64,000 nt of DNA from contig CM020618.1 of assembly GCA_009829735.1 (NCBI GenBank), positions 17,097,346 to 17,161,345 on the forward strand. The letters run 5' to 3'. Below the pieces are notes generated by a model. The model was not told the origin of the DNA and ran no database searches. It saw nothing but the letters and a program-made list of their open reading frames with translations. A program made the position numbers and the translations under genes. Below are positions 21,954 to 32,271 of the stretch, piece by piece. How positions within the stretch are numbered: position 1 is the stretch's first letter; the number at the start of each line of letters is the position of its first letter. The DNA is from Pyropia yezoensis. Taxonomy: Eukaryota; Rhodophyta; Bangiophyceae; Bangiales; Bangiaceae.

Positions 21954-22314
21954 CGAGGGAGTCCGTCTCCACCCCCGGGGTCGCCATGGCTCTCCCCAAG
22001 TTGGGGAGAGACGCCCTGGCTACAGCGGCACGAGACCCTCCTCGAGTTGAGGGGGACTCGGATCGTGGGTAGACGGGTGGCCTCCCCAGCGTGGGGCGGC
22101 CCAGGGGAAGGTGAAGGGAATGTGGTGGTGGTGGTGAAGTGAGAACCGGGGATAGCAAGCTGCCAAGTGGGCAAGCTTGAGAAAGAGGGGCGGTCAACGT
22201 GACCGCCTCCACATCCGCGTTACGTACTCGAGGGGGGGACAGCAAGTCGCGCCCCCAACGCCGAGACGTGCGTTTACGCACCCCCTCACAGGGCCGACCG
22301 GGTCGGTCGGAACT

Positions 22315-22327
22315 GAGGAGAGGGGAG
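22315..22327 (+). other. Polypurine tract, family A copy 2
   Basis: gaggagaggggag directly precedes the 3' LTR, the expected primer site for plus-strand DNA synthesis. Confidence 0.85.
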
Positions 22328-22796
22328 TGTGGCAGTATTGGCCCCCAGGTAGGGGGGCAACACGTGCCATGCAAGGGGCGGCAGGCCACTAGCCTGATCC
22401 GTTCCTCCCCCTGCATTTGGGTCCATATTCCCTAAGTTTGGGATAGTTAGCTTAGTAGTAAATCCAACTTGGATTTGAGGGTTTTCTGCATTTATCGTCT
22501 TGAATTTTCGTGTGGCCCGGTGGGCAGGTGCTGGGGTGGGAGATTCTGAGTGGCGAGATTCTGAGGGGACCCTGGGGGGATAAGGGGAGGGACAGCGGGG
22601 CTTGGCCCTGCGTCCCCGTCCCGACCAAGAAACTGTTGGACCACACACCATCTTCTTGTTTGTCAGTGAGGGGATTGCCCCACAACAGGGATAGAGTGTG
22701 TGCGACTTGCACTTCGTCCGGTTCCCCCGACACGGGAGGCAGCCCTTGTACACCGCCCCAACTTGGGTGCCGTGTGTGCGAGAGGTTTTTGCCACC
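22328..22796 (+). repeat. 3' LTR, family A copy 2
   Basis: 469 bp, starts TGTGGCA. The last base has changed, so it ends TGCCACC instead of TGCCACA; this is fixed by the CATCT duplication that follows. Confidence 0.94.
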
Positions 22797-22801
22797 CATC
22801 T
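22797..22801 (+). repeat. Target-site duplication CATCT, right side of copy 2
   Basis: Matches 13413-13417. It also belongs to the family B integrase frame on the minus strand. Confidence 0.92.
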
Positions 22802-25800
22802 GCCCGGTCGCAGCGCCAGGTTACCGACGCCCGTCGGCATGACCCACTCCAGCTGTGCAATGCTGGTGCTCTCGTGGGGCCTGGCATACGCCAGGGTCAA
22901 TACGGACAGGAGCCTGTCCCACGTGTTCGTGTGTTCCGCCACGTAGCATTGGAGCATCTTGACGATGGTGCGGTTAAACCGCTCCACCTGCCCGTTGGTT
23001 TGCGGGTGGTAGTCGCATGCCCGACGTGGTTCGATACCGATCATGCCCATGACCTTAGTGCAGAATGCTGACGTAAGGTTTGCTCCGTTGTCGGAGAGGA
23101 TTTGCTTCATTACTCCTGAAGCACTGATCCAGTGGTCAACCACTGCGTTCATGATCGTGTATGCCGTGTCATTCGGAATGGCTACTGCTCGTGACAGCTT
23201 GGTGAAGCGGTCCGACATGACCAGGATGTACGTCTTCCCTTGTTCCGTTACTGGAAGTGGCCCGAGTATGTCGATAGCGACTTGCTCGTTGGGCCCATCG
23301 GGTGGGAATAGTTTCATAGCGGATGCCCGTCTATGGAGACTCATATGATTCCTTGCACACGGGTGGCAGCCACGCACGTGGTCGACTACGTCGACGGCCA
23401 TTGCTGGCCAGTAGAAGAACCTCCGCATTGCTGCGAGCTTGCGCGAACCCCCCGGGTGTCCGTCTGTAGGGTTCTCGTGGTCTCGTTCCATGACGGCTTG
23501 TCGTAAGGACACGGGAACCACGACTTGATGTCGTCCATCGGCGGGTGCCCTCCGGTATATGAGTCCGTCTTCATTCTCGGAGAAGATAACGGCCGTGCCG
23601 GCTAGGAGGTTAGCGCGATGGCGTTTACAGTCACCGTCATTGGCCTGTGCCTCGCGGAAGTCCGCGAGGGTAAATGGGCACGCTCGGTGTGCCATGGTCT
23701 GGTCAACTATACCTTGGGTGGCGTTACCCACCATGCAAACTGGTACCACCGGGATGTCCTCGTCCACCTGTCGGGTATCCCCGCTCGGTGTATCGAGGCG
23801 AGACAGCACGCCTCCCAGATGATGGGTAGCGCCGGCCTTACATATGGTTCGGTAGTCGTGCTCGGCCATCTTGAGCCCCCACCGGGCCAGCCGTCCATGG
23901 CTGTCGGAATCCTTGTCACCAAGGTTGAGGAGCCATCGTAAAGGTTCGTGGTCGGACCTCACGATGAACCTGTATCCTTCCAGGTATGGCCGGAGCAGTT
24001 GTACTGCCCATATGACTCCGAGGCACTCGCGCTCGGTGGCACTATATAGTTGCGCTCAGCCGGGTTGAGTGTCCGGCTGAAGTACCCCACCGGATAAAGG
24101 TCCTGGATTGCATTAATGGTACCGATGAGTGTCTCTCCCTGTAACAGGGTGCATCCCACTTAGTCGTCGCAGGCATCGACGTCGATGACGAAGGTCCCGC
24201 GTCTATGCGGCAACGCAAGCACGGGTGGGGCTAGCAGGGCTTGCTTGAGCAGCTCGAATGCCTCTCCCTCGCTCGGCGAGGGAGGTTGGAGTACCTTTGG
24301 CAAGGCGCTGCTCGTCAGAACCGTTAACTGTTTGGCTATACGAGTGAAGTCCCTGACGAACCGTCGGTATACATTGCACATCCCTAGAAAGCTCTTCAGC
24401 TGTGTCTGCGTGGTTGGGTATCGCGCATCCAGGAGTGCCCAAGTATTAGCCTCCAGTACTCCCAGTTTACCTGGTGTGATCTGGTGACCCAGGTACTCGA
24501 CGGTCTGTGGAAAGAGGGCGCACTTCCTTGAGACGCAGGGTTACCCCGGCGTTCCGGAAGAGAGTGAGTACCTCGTCGACATGTTGCACATGGTCATCCA
24601 TGTTACGCGAGAAGACGATGACATCGTCCAGGTACACGAGGCAGATACGCCACTTCACTCCCGACAGTATAATGTCGATGGCCCGCTGGAAAGTGGCGGG
24701 GGCGTTGGACAATCCGAAGGGCATCCTTAGGAACTCGTACAATCCACTGTGCCAGACGAACGCCGTCTTGGGGATATCCTCCTCTGCAACTGGGATCTGC
24801 CAGTACCCGGCATTGCAGTCGATAGTGGCAAACACTGTGGCTTCCCCCAGGGAGTCCATACACTCGTCCATCCGTGGTAAAAGGTATGCGTCTTTCTTGG
24901 TGACCAAGTTGAGGCGTCGATAATCGACGCAGAACCGATAGGTTTGATCCTTCTTCGGTACGATGACGACTGGGCCGCCCCACTCCGACATCGAAGGTCG
25001 GATCACTTTAGCTTCGCTCATCCTCTTCACTTCTCCGTCAACGATCTCTCGTTGCATAGGTCCCGCTCGGTGCGGTTGCGACCGCGCAGGTCGTGCACCT
25101 GGTACCAGGTCCATACGATCTTGGGTTGCCCCAATGGTACCCAGAGCCCCGCTGGTCCACATGACGTCATGCTTTCTTGGCACCCGTCGTACCCCTTCGG
25201 CTACCGAAGGGGGAAGGTGGTCGAGGTCAGCCTCGGCCAGTGCCTTCAAGGCTTCTTGGTCCTTCGGCGGCATGTCCGCCGGAGCTCGTGGTTGACTAGG
25301 CTTCCCGATTTCGGGTTCCTCCAGCTGCTTGGTCTTGGCGACCGCCAGTACCAAAAGTGGTTCCACTTGACCTTCTTCGTCAAGGGTAAGGATGTCTCCT
25401 TCGTAGAGCTCGGCCATCCCGAGGATAGTCCCTTTCGGAAGGGTGACTGCCTTACGGCGATACTTCGGCATCACGAGCAGTGATGACCCCCCTGCTGGGA
25501 GGTCTACATTACCGTTGGCCATGGTCAACCCATGGCGCTTGTAGGGTCGTAGATTGGACTGGACTCTGCAGATGCCTGCTAGGTCACAGACAACCGGGAG
25601 GACTGTTTCCGATAAGGGCTCAAAGCGAGTCCGGTTGGCCAGCCGGATTGTCTTCGGCTCTACGCTTGCATATATCTCAGCCACGTTAACGTGGCTCCCT
25701 TGTAGCGTCAGGTCCCTGACGATAGCCGTATGTCCTCGCTTCGTCCCGTCGGCTTCTTGTAACTCAACGGTCCTCCGGCCCGGCCGGACTTCATCCACGT

Positions 25801-26385
25801 GAATTTGATGAAGGTGCACCCCAGTATGCAGGGCACCGATAGAGTCTCATATACCAGGAAGTCGACCTCCGTGGTGAGTTCCCCGATGGTGACCCGCAGC
25901 GACATCGCTGCGGTCGTACGAATGAGACGACCATTCGCGTCCTTGATCGTGGGTCCCCGGGTCATTCTGACTCGCGGGAGCCACTTGTCCGGGAGGATAT
26001 CCTTCCGGATAAGGTTCGGCCCAGCCCCTGTGTCCAGTACAGGGTAATACGATCGGGTCGACTGGGGGTCAACCCCCAGTGTGGCTGATACCTTGAAGTT
26101 CTCCAAGGTGAACAGTACGTGGCCTACACCGATATCCGGTGTAGTTCGGGCATCCTGGACGGGGCCCTTGTTTGGTTCAACGTGACGGGGCTTCCCGTCC
26201 TCGCCTCCCTTTCTTGGAGGTTGGTCATCATTTCCCAGACGCCGTGTCGTCGGGGCCGGAAGGTGTACCCGGGGATTGATGCGGCGTCGGCTCAACCGAG
26301 CTTTCCGTAGGGCTTCCCCGGCGGCAGTCCGGGGTGGCTTTCTAGGGTTTCCCCAGCGACCCCGTGTCGTCCTTCCTCTTACTCG
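22797..26385 (-). pseudogene. pol: Family B pol: protease, RT, RNase H and integrase core, broken into several frames
   Basis: Minus strand. The protease frame (about 26385-25708) has a DTGAG motif. A frame change near 25815 leads to RT (25819-24467) with FCVDYRRLN and YLDD boxes. Further changes lead to the RT thumb and RNase H start (24381-24160), then a TAA within the RNase H start near 24161, a short piece to 23959, and another frame change. The piece from 23962 holds the RNase H end, the integrase HHCC finger and the D-D-E core (AIDILGPL, LSDNGANL, GQVERFNR). It stops at 22797 where family A copy 2 inserted. It is related to but clearly different from family A Pol. Confidence 0.93.
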
Positions 26386-28479
26386 ATTCCCGCACTTGGC
26401 CCGGTACTGTCTTCCGGGATACCCGGGAGAGGAGGTGCCTGCTCGACTGCCAGTACTCCCCCTGGAGCTGGCTGCCTACCCGGTGCCGGTGCCCTGGCGG
26501 GATACCCTCCAACGGATGCCATGCGTTGCGCCGCTGCCCGTCGAGACTCCTCCGGGATGAGCGGGCATGAGGACACCCAGTGTTGGGGGTCTCCGCACAA
26601 CATACATCCGGAAGTGCCGGCTGTCCCGGGCGTCCGCGTCGGGGCGGCTCCATAGGTCCGGTTGCCTGCCTCGGGCGCCCGAGTGCCCGCTCCTTGGTAG
26701 GCGTTGGGTCCCGGCGGCAGACGGAACATGGACTCCCCCAGCAGGTTGGTCCTACCCGCGATCTGCGGAGGTGCCTCCGTACGCACCGCCAATGTCGGCA
26801 AGGGTTGATGGGGGTTACCCGTAACCGGGGCATACCCCGTAGTCCGTACATACGGGACGCGACGTCCCGTCCCCTCGCTGACCTGGAACTGGGTCCCAAC
26901 CGGGGCGATGGACGCTACCGTACCTTGCTCATCAATTACCGGCGTCGCCGGTAGCAACAGGTGGCCCTTTTGGTCGACCAGAGGTTCATCCTTACCCGAG
27001 GGGGCGTACTCGATTGCCAACAGTACTGGTGCGGCCTTTCGTTCCAACTTCTCTTGCCTCGGTACCGGGGTAAGGTTGGGCTTGCTCCCCTCACCCTTTG
27101 GCTTCGGGGCCAAAGCACACTCCGGGTGTAGCACCCAGTAGGCGTCCCCCAGGGACTTGCACATGTGCATCAGTCGACTGAAGTTTGTCCGAGCCGTGTT
27201 GGCTCCCCGTGCGGATATCCGCACGTAGTTGGGTACTCCTGCGAACTGGATGGCCCGTAGCTCCCCTTCTCCGAGGAGCTTCCCCGGCTCGTAGTCGAGC
27301 TCCTGGATCCGGCGTCCGAAAATCTCCTCATCCTCCCAGGACTCGGTGGTGGCGCTGCGAAGGGCCCGGTAGTGGTCTTCGCACTTGTCCTCCTTGAGGT
27401 AGCTGCTCAGCAGCTCCTTCAGAATTTTCCGGCAATCCATGGGGGTGGCTGCGACCCTCATTCCCGGCATCGGGGATGCGTGGCGTAGGATGCCTCGTAC
27501 CCGTTTATCAACAAATAACGGGAGGATCTCCAGCGCTAGCCCCTCGTTAACGAGTGCCTTGTCTGTTCATACGGGTCTGCATAGAGCGGATCGCTCGATG
27601 CGAGGTAGTACGCAACGATTCCGATACGGTAGTGGATCGGTCCCCCAAACGATAACCTTCAGAAGTCAGTACCGACCGGAGGACTTCGTTGACAATCTCC
27701 GTGTCCGCATCCTGGATATCCAGTCGCTTGGCCAGTTGGTGTTTAAACTCATCGGACTCCATCCGCTTCAGTAAGCTCGTAGTCACCTGCGCTGTCATAG
27801 CATGCACCAGTGACGCTGGAACTTCCGGCGTCGGCACCTCGGGTACCCGAGTTGCGTGGCTTCCTCCGTCGTGGGGGTACTGCGATAGGGTACCGCCACC
27901 CCCCTTAGCCGACTCTATTCCGGCGTCAGTATCCGCCGGACCGTGTCCGCGGAGTCCGCTCTGGGTGCTCCGAGCGTAGCGCTCCGTGTGACTACGTTCC
28001 AACTCGGCTGACGAGTCGGATCCATAACCTGCAGTATCCGGGGGTTGTCCAGGAGTAGCAACACCGGGGTCGACCCCGGTAGACTCCGAAAGTAGTCCGG
28101 CCGGTTCGAACCTTACCGGTGTGGGGGGAGCACGACGGGGTACTGTCGTGTGTCGTGTTAACATCAGCACTGCCAGTGCGTCCTCCGTACGTTCTTGACA
28201 AGCGGTGAGTCCGGTGAACCGGGCCTCGATGCGAGCCAATGACGCCATCAGCGAATCCCCTGGTGAAGGTGGCGGCGGAGTGAGCTCGGCAGAGGACGGT
28301 TGGGGCGGTCCCCCGCCCCCGGCCGTCCGCGCCGTACCAAACGTCCATCCGGCACCGGAGAGCATCGGTGTCTCATTGTTGTCGATCGGGTTACCGATCC
28401 CGGTTCCCGTGTTCAGCTCCGGGCTCGGCGTCGACGCCGATCCGTCATCTTGAACGTTCCCCGTCTCTTGGGTAGACAT
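26379..28479 (-). pseudogene. gag: Family B gag, one frame change
   Basis: N-terminal part from ATG 28479 to about 27547 is Ser/Thr/Gly/Pro-rich. A frame change near 27500 leads to 27470-26379. That piece holds a Gag core region and a CCHC knuckle (C-M-L-C-G-D-P-Q-H-x4-C) near its end, followed by a Pro/Gly-rich tail. The protease frame overlaps its end. Unlike family A there is no ATGA at the gag/pol join. Confidence 0.85.
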
Positions 28480-28685
28480 AGTCACAATCAGTCAACCGAC
28501 GTAACGGTCACCACAAATAAGAAAGCGAGGGGGTAGGTCGGGGGAGAGTAACAGTAGATCGCAGTCAAACGTAACCACTCAACACAATCAACCAGGTCGC
28601 AACACCACGAGTGCAAGAAAAGGACCGGATCCCTATCCGTGTGCCAGGGCCGAAGACGGCGTCACCACAAGGGCGACGAAAACCC

Positions 28686-28704
28686 GTCCCCTGCTGCTCC
28701 ACCA
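28686..28704 (-). other. Primer-binding site, family B
   Basis: Minus-strand TGGTGGAGCAGCAGGGGAC, one base inside the LTR. Identical over 19 bases to family A although the flanking sequences differ. Confidence 0.85.
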
Positions 28705-28705
28705 A

Positions 28706-29067
28706 TGTAGCACAAAAGGGAACCGTCGCACGTCCACTCTGAGGGAACACTCACCAAGGGGGATCGGCACCAGCGTCACCGGAAGGCCAAGGTTGCTGTC
28801 CTTGGAGCGCAAGCCACGGGACCAAGATGGGAGCCGAAATGGGAGGGGTTTGTTGTTCTACCATGGGCGGCGGTGGATTCGCCGCCGGTCCCCTCGTTAT
28901 AAACCCTCGGAGACACCACTAGCTACCCTCCACCCCAAGATGCAAGTCCCTCTGGTCATATGTAACTTATAGATACCGTGACCAATACGGACTCCCAAAT
29001 TGAAAGTTAAGAGCTAGAAGTAGTCCCCCTATATTAGGGTCACAATACGGTCGTCCATATTGCTACA
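28706..29067 (-). repeat. 5' LTR, family B
   Basis: 362 bp bounded by TGTAGCA and TGCTACA (7-bp inverted ends), directly next to the primer-binding site. Sequence unlike the family A LTR. The matching 3' LTR was not found, so the outer boundary rests on the inverted ends alone. Confidence 0.75.
28896..28903 (-). promoter_or_regulatory. Probable TATA box in family B LTR
   Basis: Minus-strand TTTATAAC about 165 bp into the LTR, in the orientation of the element. Confidence 0.4.
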
Positions 29068-30499
29068 TCGGTCCTTACTCAACTACAACTGCTCGCAGCC
29101 TGTCTTGTAGCGCACTTGAGGGCATCTGACGGCCACGCCATACCGGTTTTTAACATGGGTATGCAGGGGTTCATAGCCAGTTATGGGATGCCAATCGTGG
29201 GTCGGGGGGCGTTATCCGGGCGAAACGTGACCAATACCCACGCTACCGACCCACATTCGAGTTGCTGATACTCTCTATTTTGCTGCAAAACTCCACGTGA
29301 CGCGTCTATTGAGCCTAAAACGAGCAGTCCAGGCACTACCAGGCTGACTTTCGAGCCTCTCCACAGTCACCACGATAGTCCCTGGACTGTCCGCGGCCAC
29401 ACTTGGCACCTGCGACTTGAAACAACTCCTTGGAACAAAATTGCTGCACTCAGCTGATTTAGCGCTCCGTTAGTCGTCTGACATTGCTGCAAGCCGCGAA
29501 AGAGCACCACGTGTGGTCAACACCGCCACGTGTACAACACGTGGCACGAATATGGAGGAATATCTGGCGTTGGTATCCGCGACGCTATTGGAGATGAGGT
29601 CGCCAGTCGCATTTTGTGGGTGATGTCTGGAGAGCTTGGTCCAGTGGCGCTGATCGTCCGTCGGAGCTCTGTGGCGCAAATAGTGCGCTCGTCGATTCGC
29701 AAGTCGCAAGTGTGGCCGTCGCGTCAGCGGCGCCAATTGACAGTAAATACTCGGCTGCAGCGCTTCGCTAACGCCAGTCATGCGGCCGAGGTGAGCTTTT
29801 TTTCAAGCTTTGCGCGGTGAGTGTTATCATTCGATAATAGGACTGTCCTATGGTAAAAATGGTTGAAACCAAAAGGGGGAGATGGGACCGACCGCCCGAC
29901 TGGGGGAAAATGAAGAGCTATTGCCGATATAATGAGGCGCTACCGAAAGGCGTTTGATGGCGAACTCGCAGAGCCGAGGCCGACGGCAGGTTCCCACCAG
30001 ATATACCCTCACGAATCACTCGTCGATCGATCATCAGTTAGTCGAAGATCGACGGAATCAAGCAAAAAGGCATTAAAAGTAAAACTCTCCAAGGTCCGAC
30101 ATGTGATCACTAATAACCAAAAATCGATAAAAGTACCCCACAAAAGGGCAAACCACGAGTGTGCCCAATCGGCAGGAATGAGACACACCTGTCACAGGAG
30201 CCACCCGGCGAAACTCCGATTTTTGGGAAGTGGCGCAATTATGCTACACGTACGGCCCGTCGAGGTGCTACGAGCAGGAGAATTGGCGGCCGGCAGGGAT
30301 TTGGCGAGTCTTCAGCCCCTGACTTAGCGCACGAGGCGCAGGTACGCCGTGGAGCTGCTCCAATGGAGGTCGGTGCGGAGGCGGCAGCAGCACTAAGACG
30401 GAGTCGAGAGGGGCAGACAGCGGGGCAGCCATGCAGCTCGGAAATTCGAATTCTCCGAAATATGTGCACGCCCAAAGATGCCGGATTGTCTGACATCAC
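29068..30499. other. AT-balanced stretch without a supported gene
   Basis: Composition is near 50% GC, unlike the rest of the window. Short open frames at 29530-29820 and 29932-30327 have no recognised domain. A tight palindrome lies at 29525-29545 (arms GCCACGTGT/ACACGTGGC, loop aca). This may be the upstream part of the Helitron whose helicase follows. Confidence 0.4.
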
Positions 30500-31212
30500 G
30501 GATTGGGTGTTTTTGGGATTGGCAGCTGTCGACATGCCTTCTGAGGCCGCCCTCGCGTCGCTTGGGAGTCCTATGATCCTGACGCCGGTTAACAAAGACG
30601 TCGGTCTTCTGAACGATATGGCCGTCAACTTTTTTCCTAGCGAAGTTCGAGAATGTTTCAGGATTGACATGACTTTAGATGCGGACGCTGGGGACCTGGC
30701 GGAGCTCTACACGCAGGAGTATGTAAATACTATAGACCTTGCGTCAGTGCTAAGCCACCGTTTCTGCGCCAAGGTGGCATGCCGGTGATGCTGCTGCGAA
30801 ATTTCGCCGCCCCAAATGGGGATAGGAAATCAGTCGCTACCTGGTTGATTGGCTGGGCGTCAATATCATCGTCGTAGCGCCAGTTGACAACAGTTCGACG
30901 CTCATCACTCCGCCCATTGACTGCGACACTTCGGACTGCGGGTAGGCGATTACCATGCGTCGGCGGCAGTTTTTCTTGCGCGCGGCGTTTGCCGCCACAC
31001 ATAACCAAGTGTAGCAAGCGACACGGTATCGACTTGGTCTCTTGTTGCGCCAGCCGGTATTCAAGCACGGCCAACTTCACGAGAACCTTTCTCGCGTCGA
31101 TGATCCTTGGGCAGTGCCCGTCGGGGCCGTAGAGGGGGCGTACGACGAGAGCGGTAGTTTTGTGACGGACAATGTAGTGGACACGCAGCTCCTGAGAGAC
31201 GCGGACGCGTGA
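30500..31212 (+). pseudogene. Helitron (PIF1-like) helicase C-terminal remnant
   Basis: Three consecutive pieces in three frames together follow the C-terminal half of Helitron helicases. First, about 30500-30788 has ILTPVNKDVGLLND, then YTQEYVNTIDL and LSHRF, equivalent to the ILxPxNxDVxxIN, YPxEYLNSL and LPPHRL motifs. After a one-base shift, 30776-30877 has GMPVMLLRNF and NG. After another shift, 30946-31212 has MRRRQF, an in-frame stop, then QPVFKHGQLH, LSRV and SFVTDNVV, equivalent to the RRxQFP, PVFxHGQLYVALSRV and NVVY motifs. The Rep nuclease domain and the Helitron ends were not found. Confidence 0.75.
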
Positions 31213-32271
31213 ACTGTTTATCGCATGATATTTCATTTTTTATCTTTGTTTGCTTGTTACGCCATTTGCAATACTCTGTATACACGGATGCATTTCTGTC
31301 ATGTGTAGTAAATACTTTAGCGCACCTTTGGGCGGACATAGCTCCGCCACCGTTGAGACGCGCGAAATCTGAGGGTCGGAAGAGAACTTTACTTTTGTCT
31401 CAGTTACCCATTTGTGCGTTCGTTTTTCTTTGTTCTGGCAATGTGCTCTAGATTTATCATAAGATAAACACAGACGCAATATTTAAATCCCGTATATGAG
31501 CAGATTAGCATGTCTTGATGTTACTGCTTCGACACTGTGCCACGTGGTCACCAGTCATTCGAAAGTAGGGCGGATTGCACGCCAAGCATGCACAACATTG
31601 TGCTAGAGATGCGCACAAACTTGCACATCATTCTTACACAAAGCGATGCGTCTCCACACACATCTCATGTGTCATTCTTTGTTCTTTTCGTCTTTGGGCT
31701 TTCCCGCCGGCCGAACCAACGCTACATGGAAGATACACACTCGGGCTCTGCCCGCTTCATTGTTACTCGAGTCCAAAACAATACGAGCAAGTTTCAATAA
31801 CTGCTATCGAATTACTTCTTGCGACGTGCAGCGGATTCACATGTCTGCGAACTGAGGAGCAGACGATTGCTATCAAATGCGTTCGCTAGCGCATGCGCGC
31901 ACCCACGCGTGCAAGGGTGATGCGCGCGCCTGGGCGCGCGCTCTTGGAATTAAACTGAATGGGATCGCGAACGTTACGTGGACCAGTCTCCACCTGCGAA
32001 CCCACTCTTGTCGTCTTGTTTTTGAGGCATCCGTGGCGTTACGCTGACCGACGGCGTTGTGAAGGCTGTTTTTGCGGCGTCCGCCTCCCGCTTCCCTCTT
32101 CGATACTGTCAACCCTGGTGTCTTGACGTTGGTAAGCCTGTGTAGACGTCGTCTTTCTGCCGCTGCCTCCCCCTTCAATGCCACTCGTCGACGGCGGGAC
32201 GGCTTGGCGACCGTTTTCGACGCGGCGGTGCTAAGAGGGGCCCATCGGTGTAGACATTTGCCAGGGCGCTA
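31213..32271. other. AT-balanced stretch upstream of the ankyrin gene
   Basis: No supported gene. It should contain the promoter and 5' leader of the ankyrin gene starting at 32272, but no core element could be assigned. An in-frame TAG at 32251-32253 lies 18 bp upstream of that ATG. Confidence 0.4.

Larger units (their letters stand above)
13418..22796 (+). mobile_element. Complete Ty3/gypsy LTR retrotransposon, family A copy 2 (9,379 bp)
   Basis: 5' LTR 13418-13886, primer-binding site 13889-13907, gag, pol, antisense ORF, polypurine tract 22315-22327, 3' LTR 22328-22796, flanked by CATCT on both sides. The two LTRs differ at about five of 469 positions by eye, so the insertion is fairly young. 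Nevertheless gag, pol and the antisense ORF all carry stops or frameshifts, so this copy is not autonomous. Confidence 0.96.
12825..29067 (-). mobile_element. Decayed Ty3/gypsy retrotransposon, family B, split by insertion of family A copy 2
   Basis: Minus strand: 5' LTR 28706-29067, primer-binding site, gag (28479 to about 26379), pol (about 26385 to 12825). The interior is interrupted by family A copy 2 (13418-22796) within the C-terminal part of integrase. The CATCT duplication flanking the insert shows that the two pol halves were once adjacent. At least five frame changes and several stops make it non-coding. The 3' LTR was not found. The 5 bases outside the LTR are tcggt (29068-29072). 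Confidence 0.9.

Noticed and set aside
22286-23962. Single 558-codon minus-strand frame joining integrase to LTR sequence
   Set aside because: It is a fusion made by the insertion of family A copy 2; the part below 22797 is LTR, not protein-coding.
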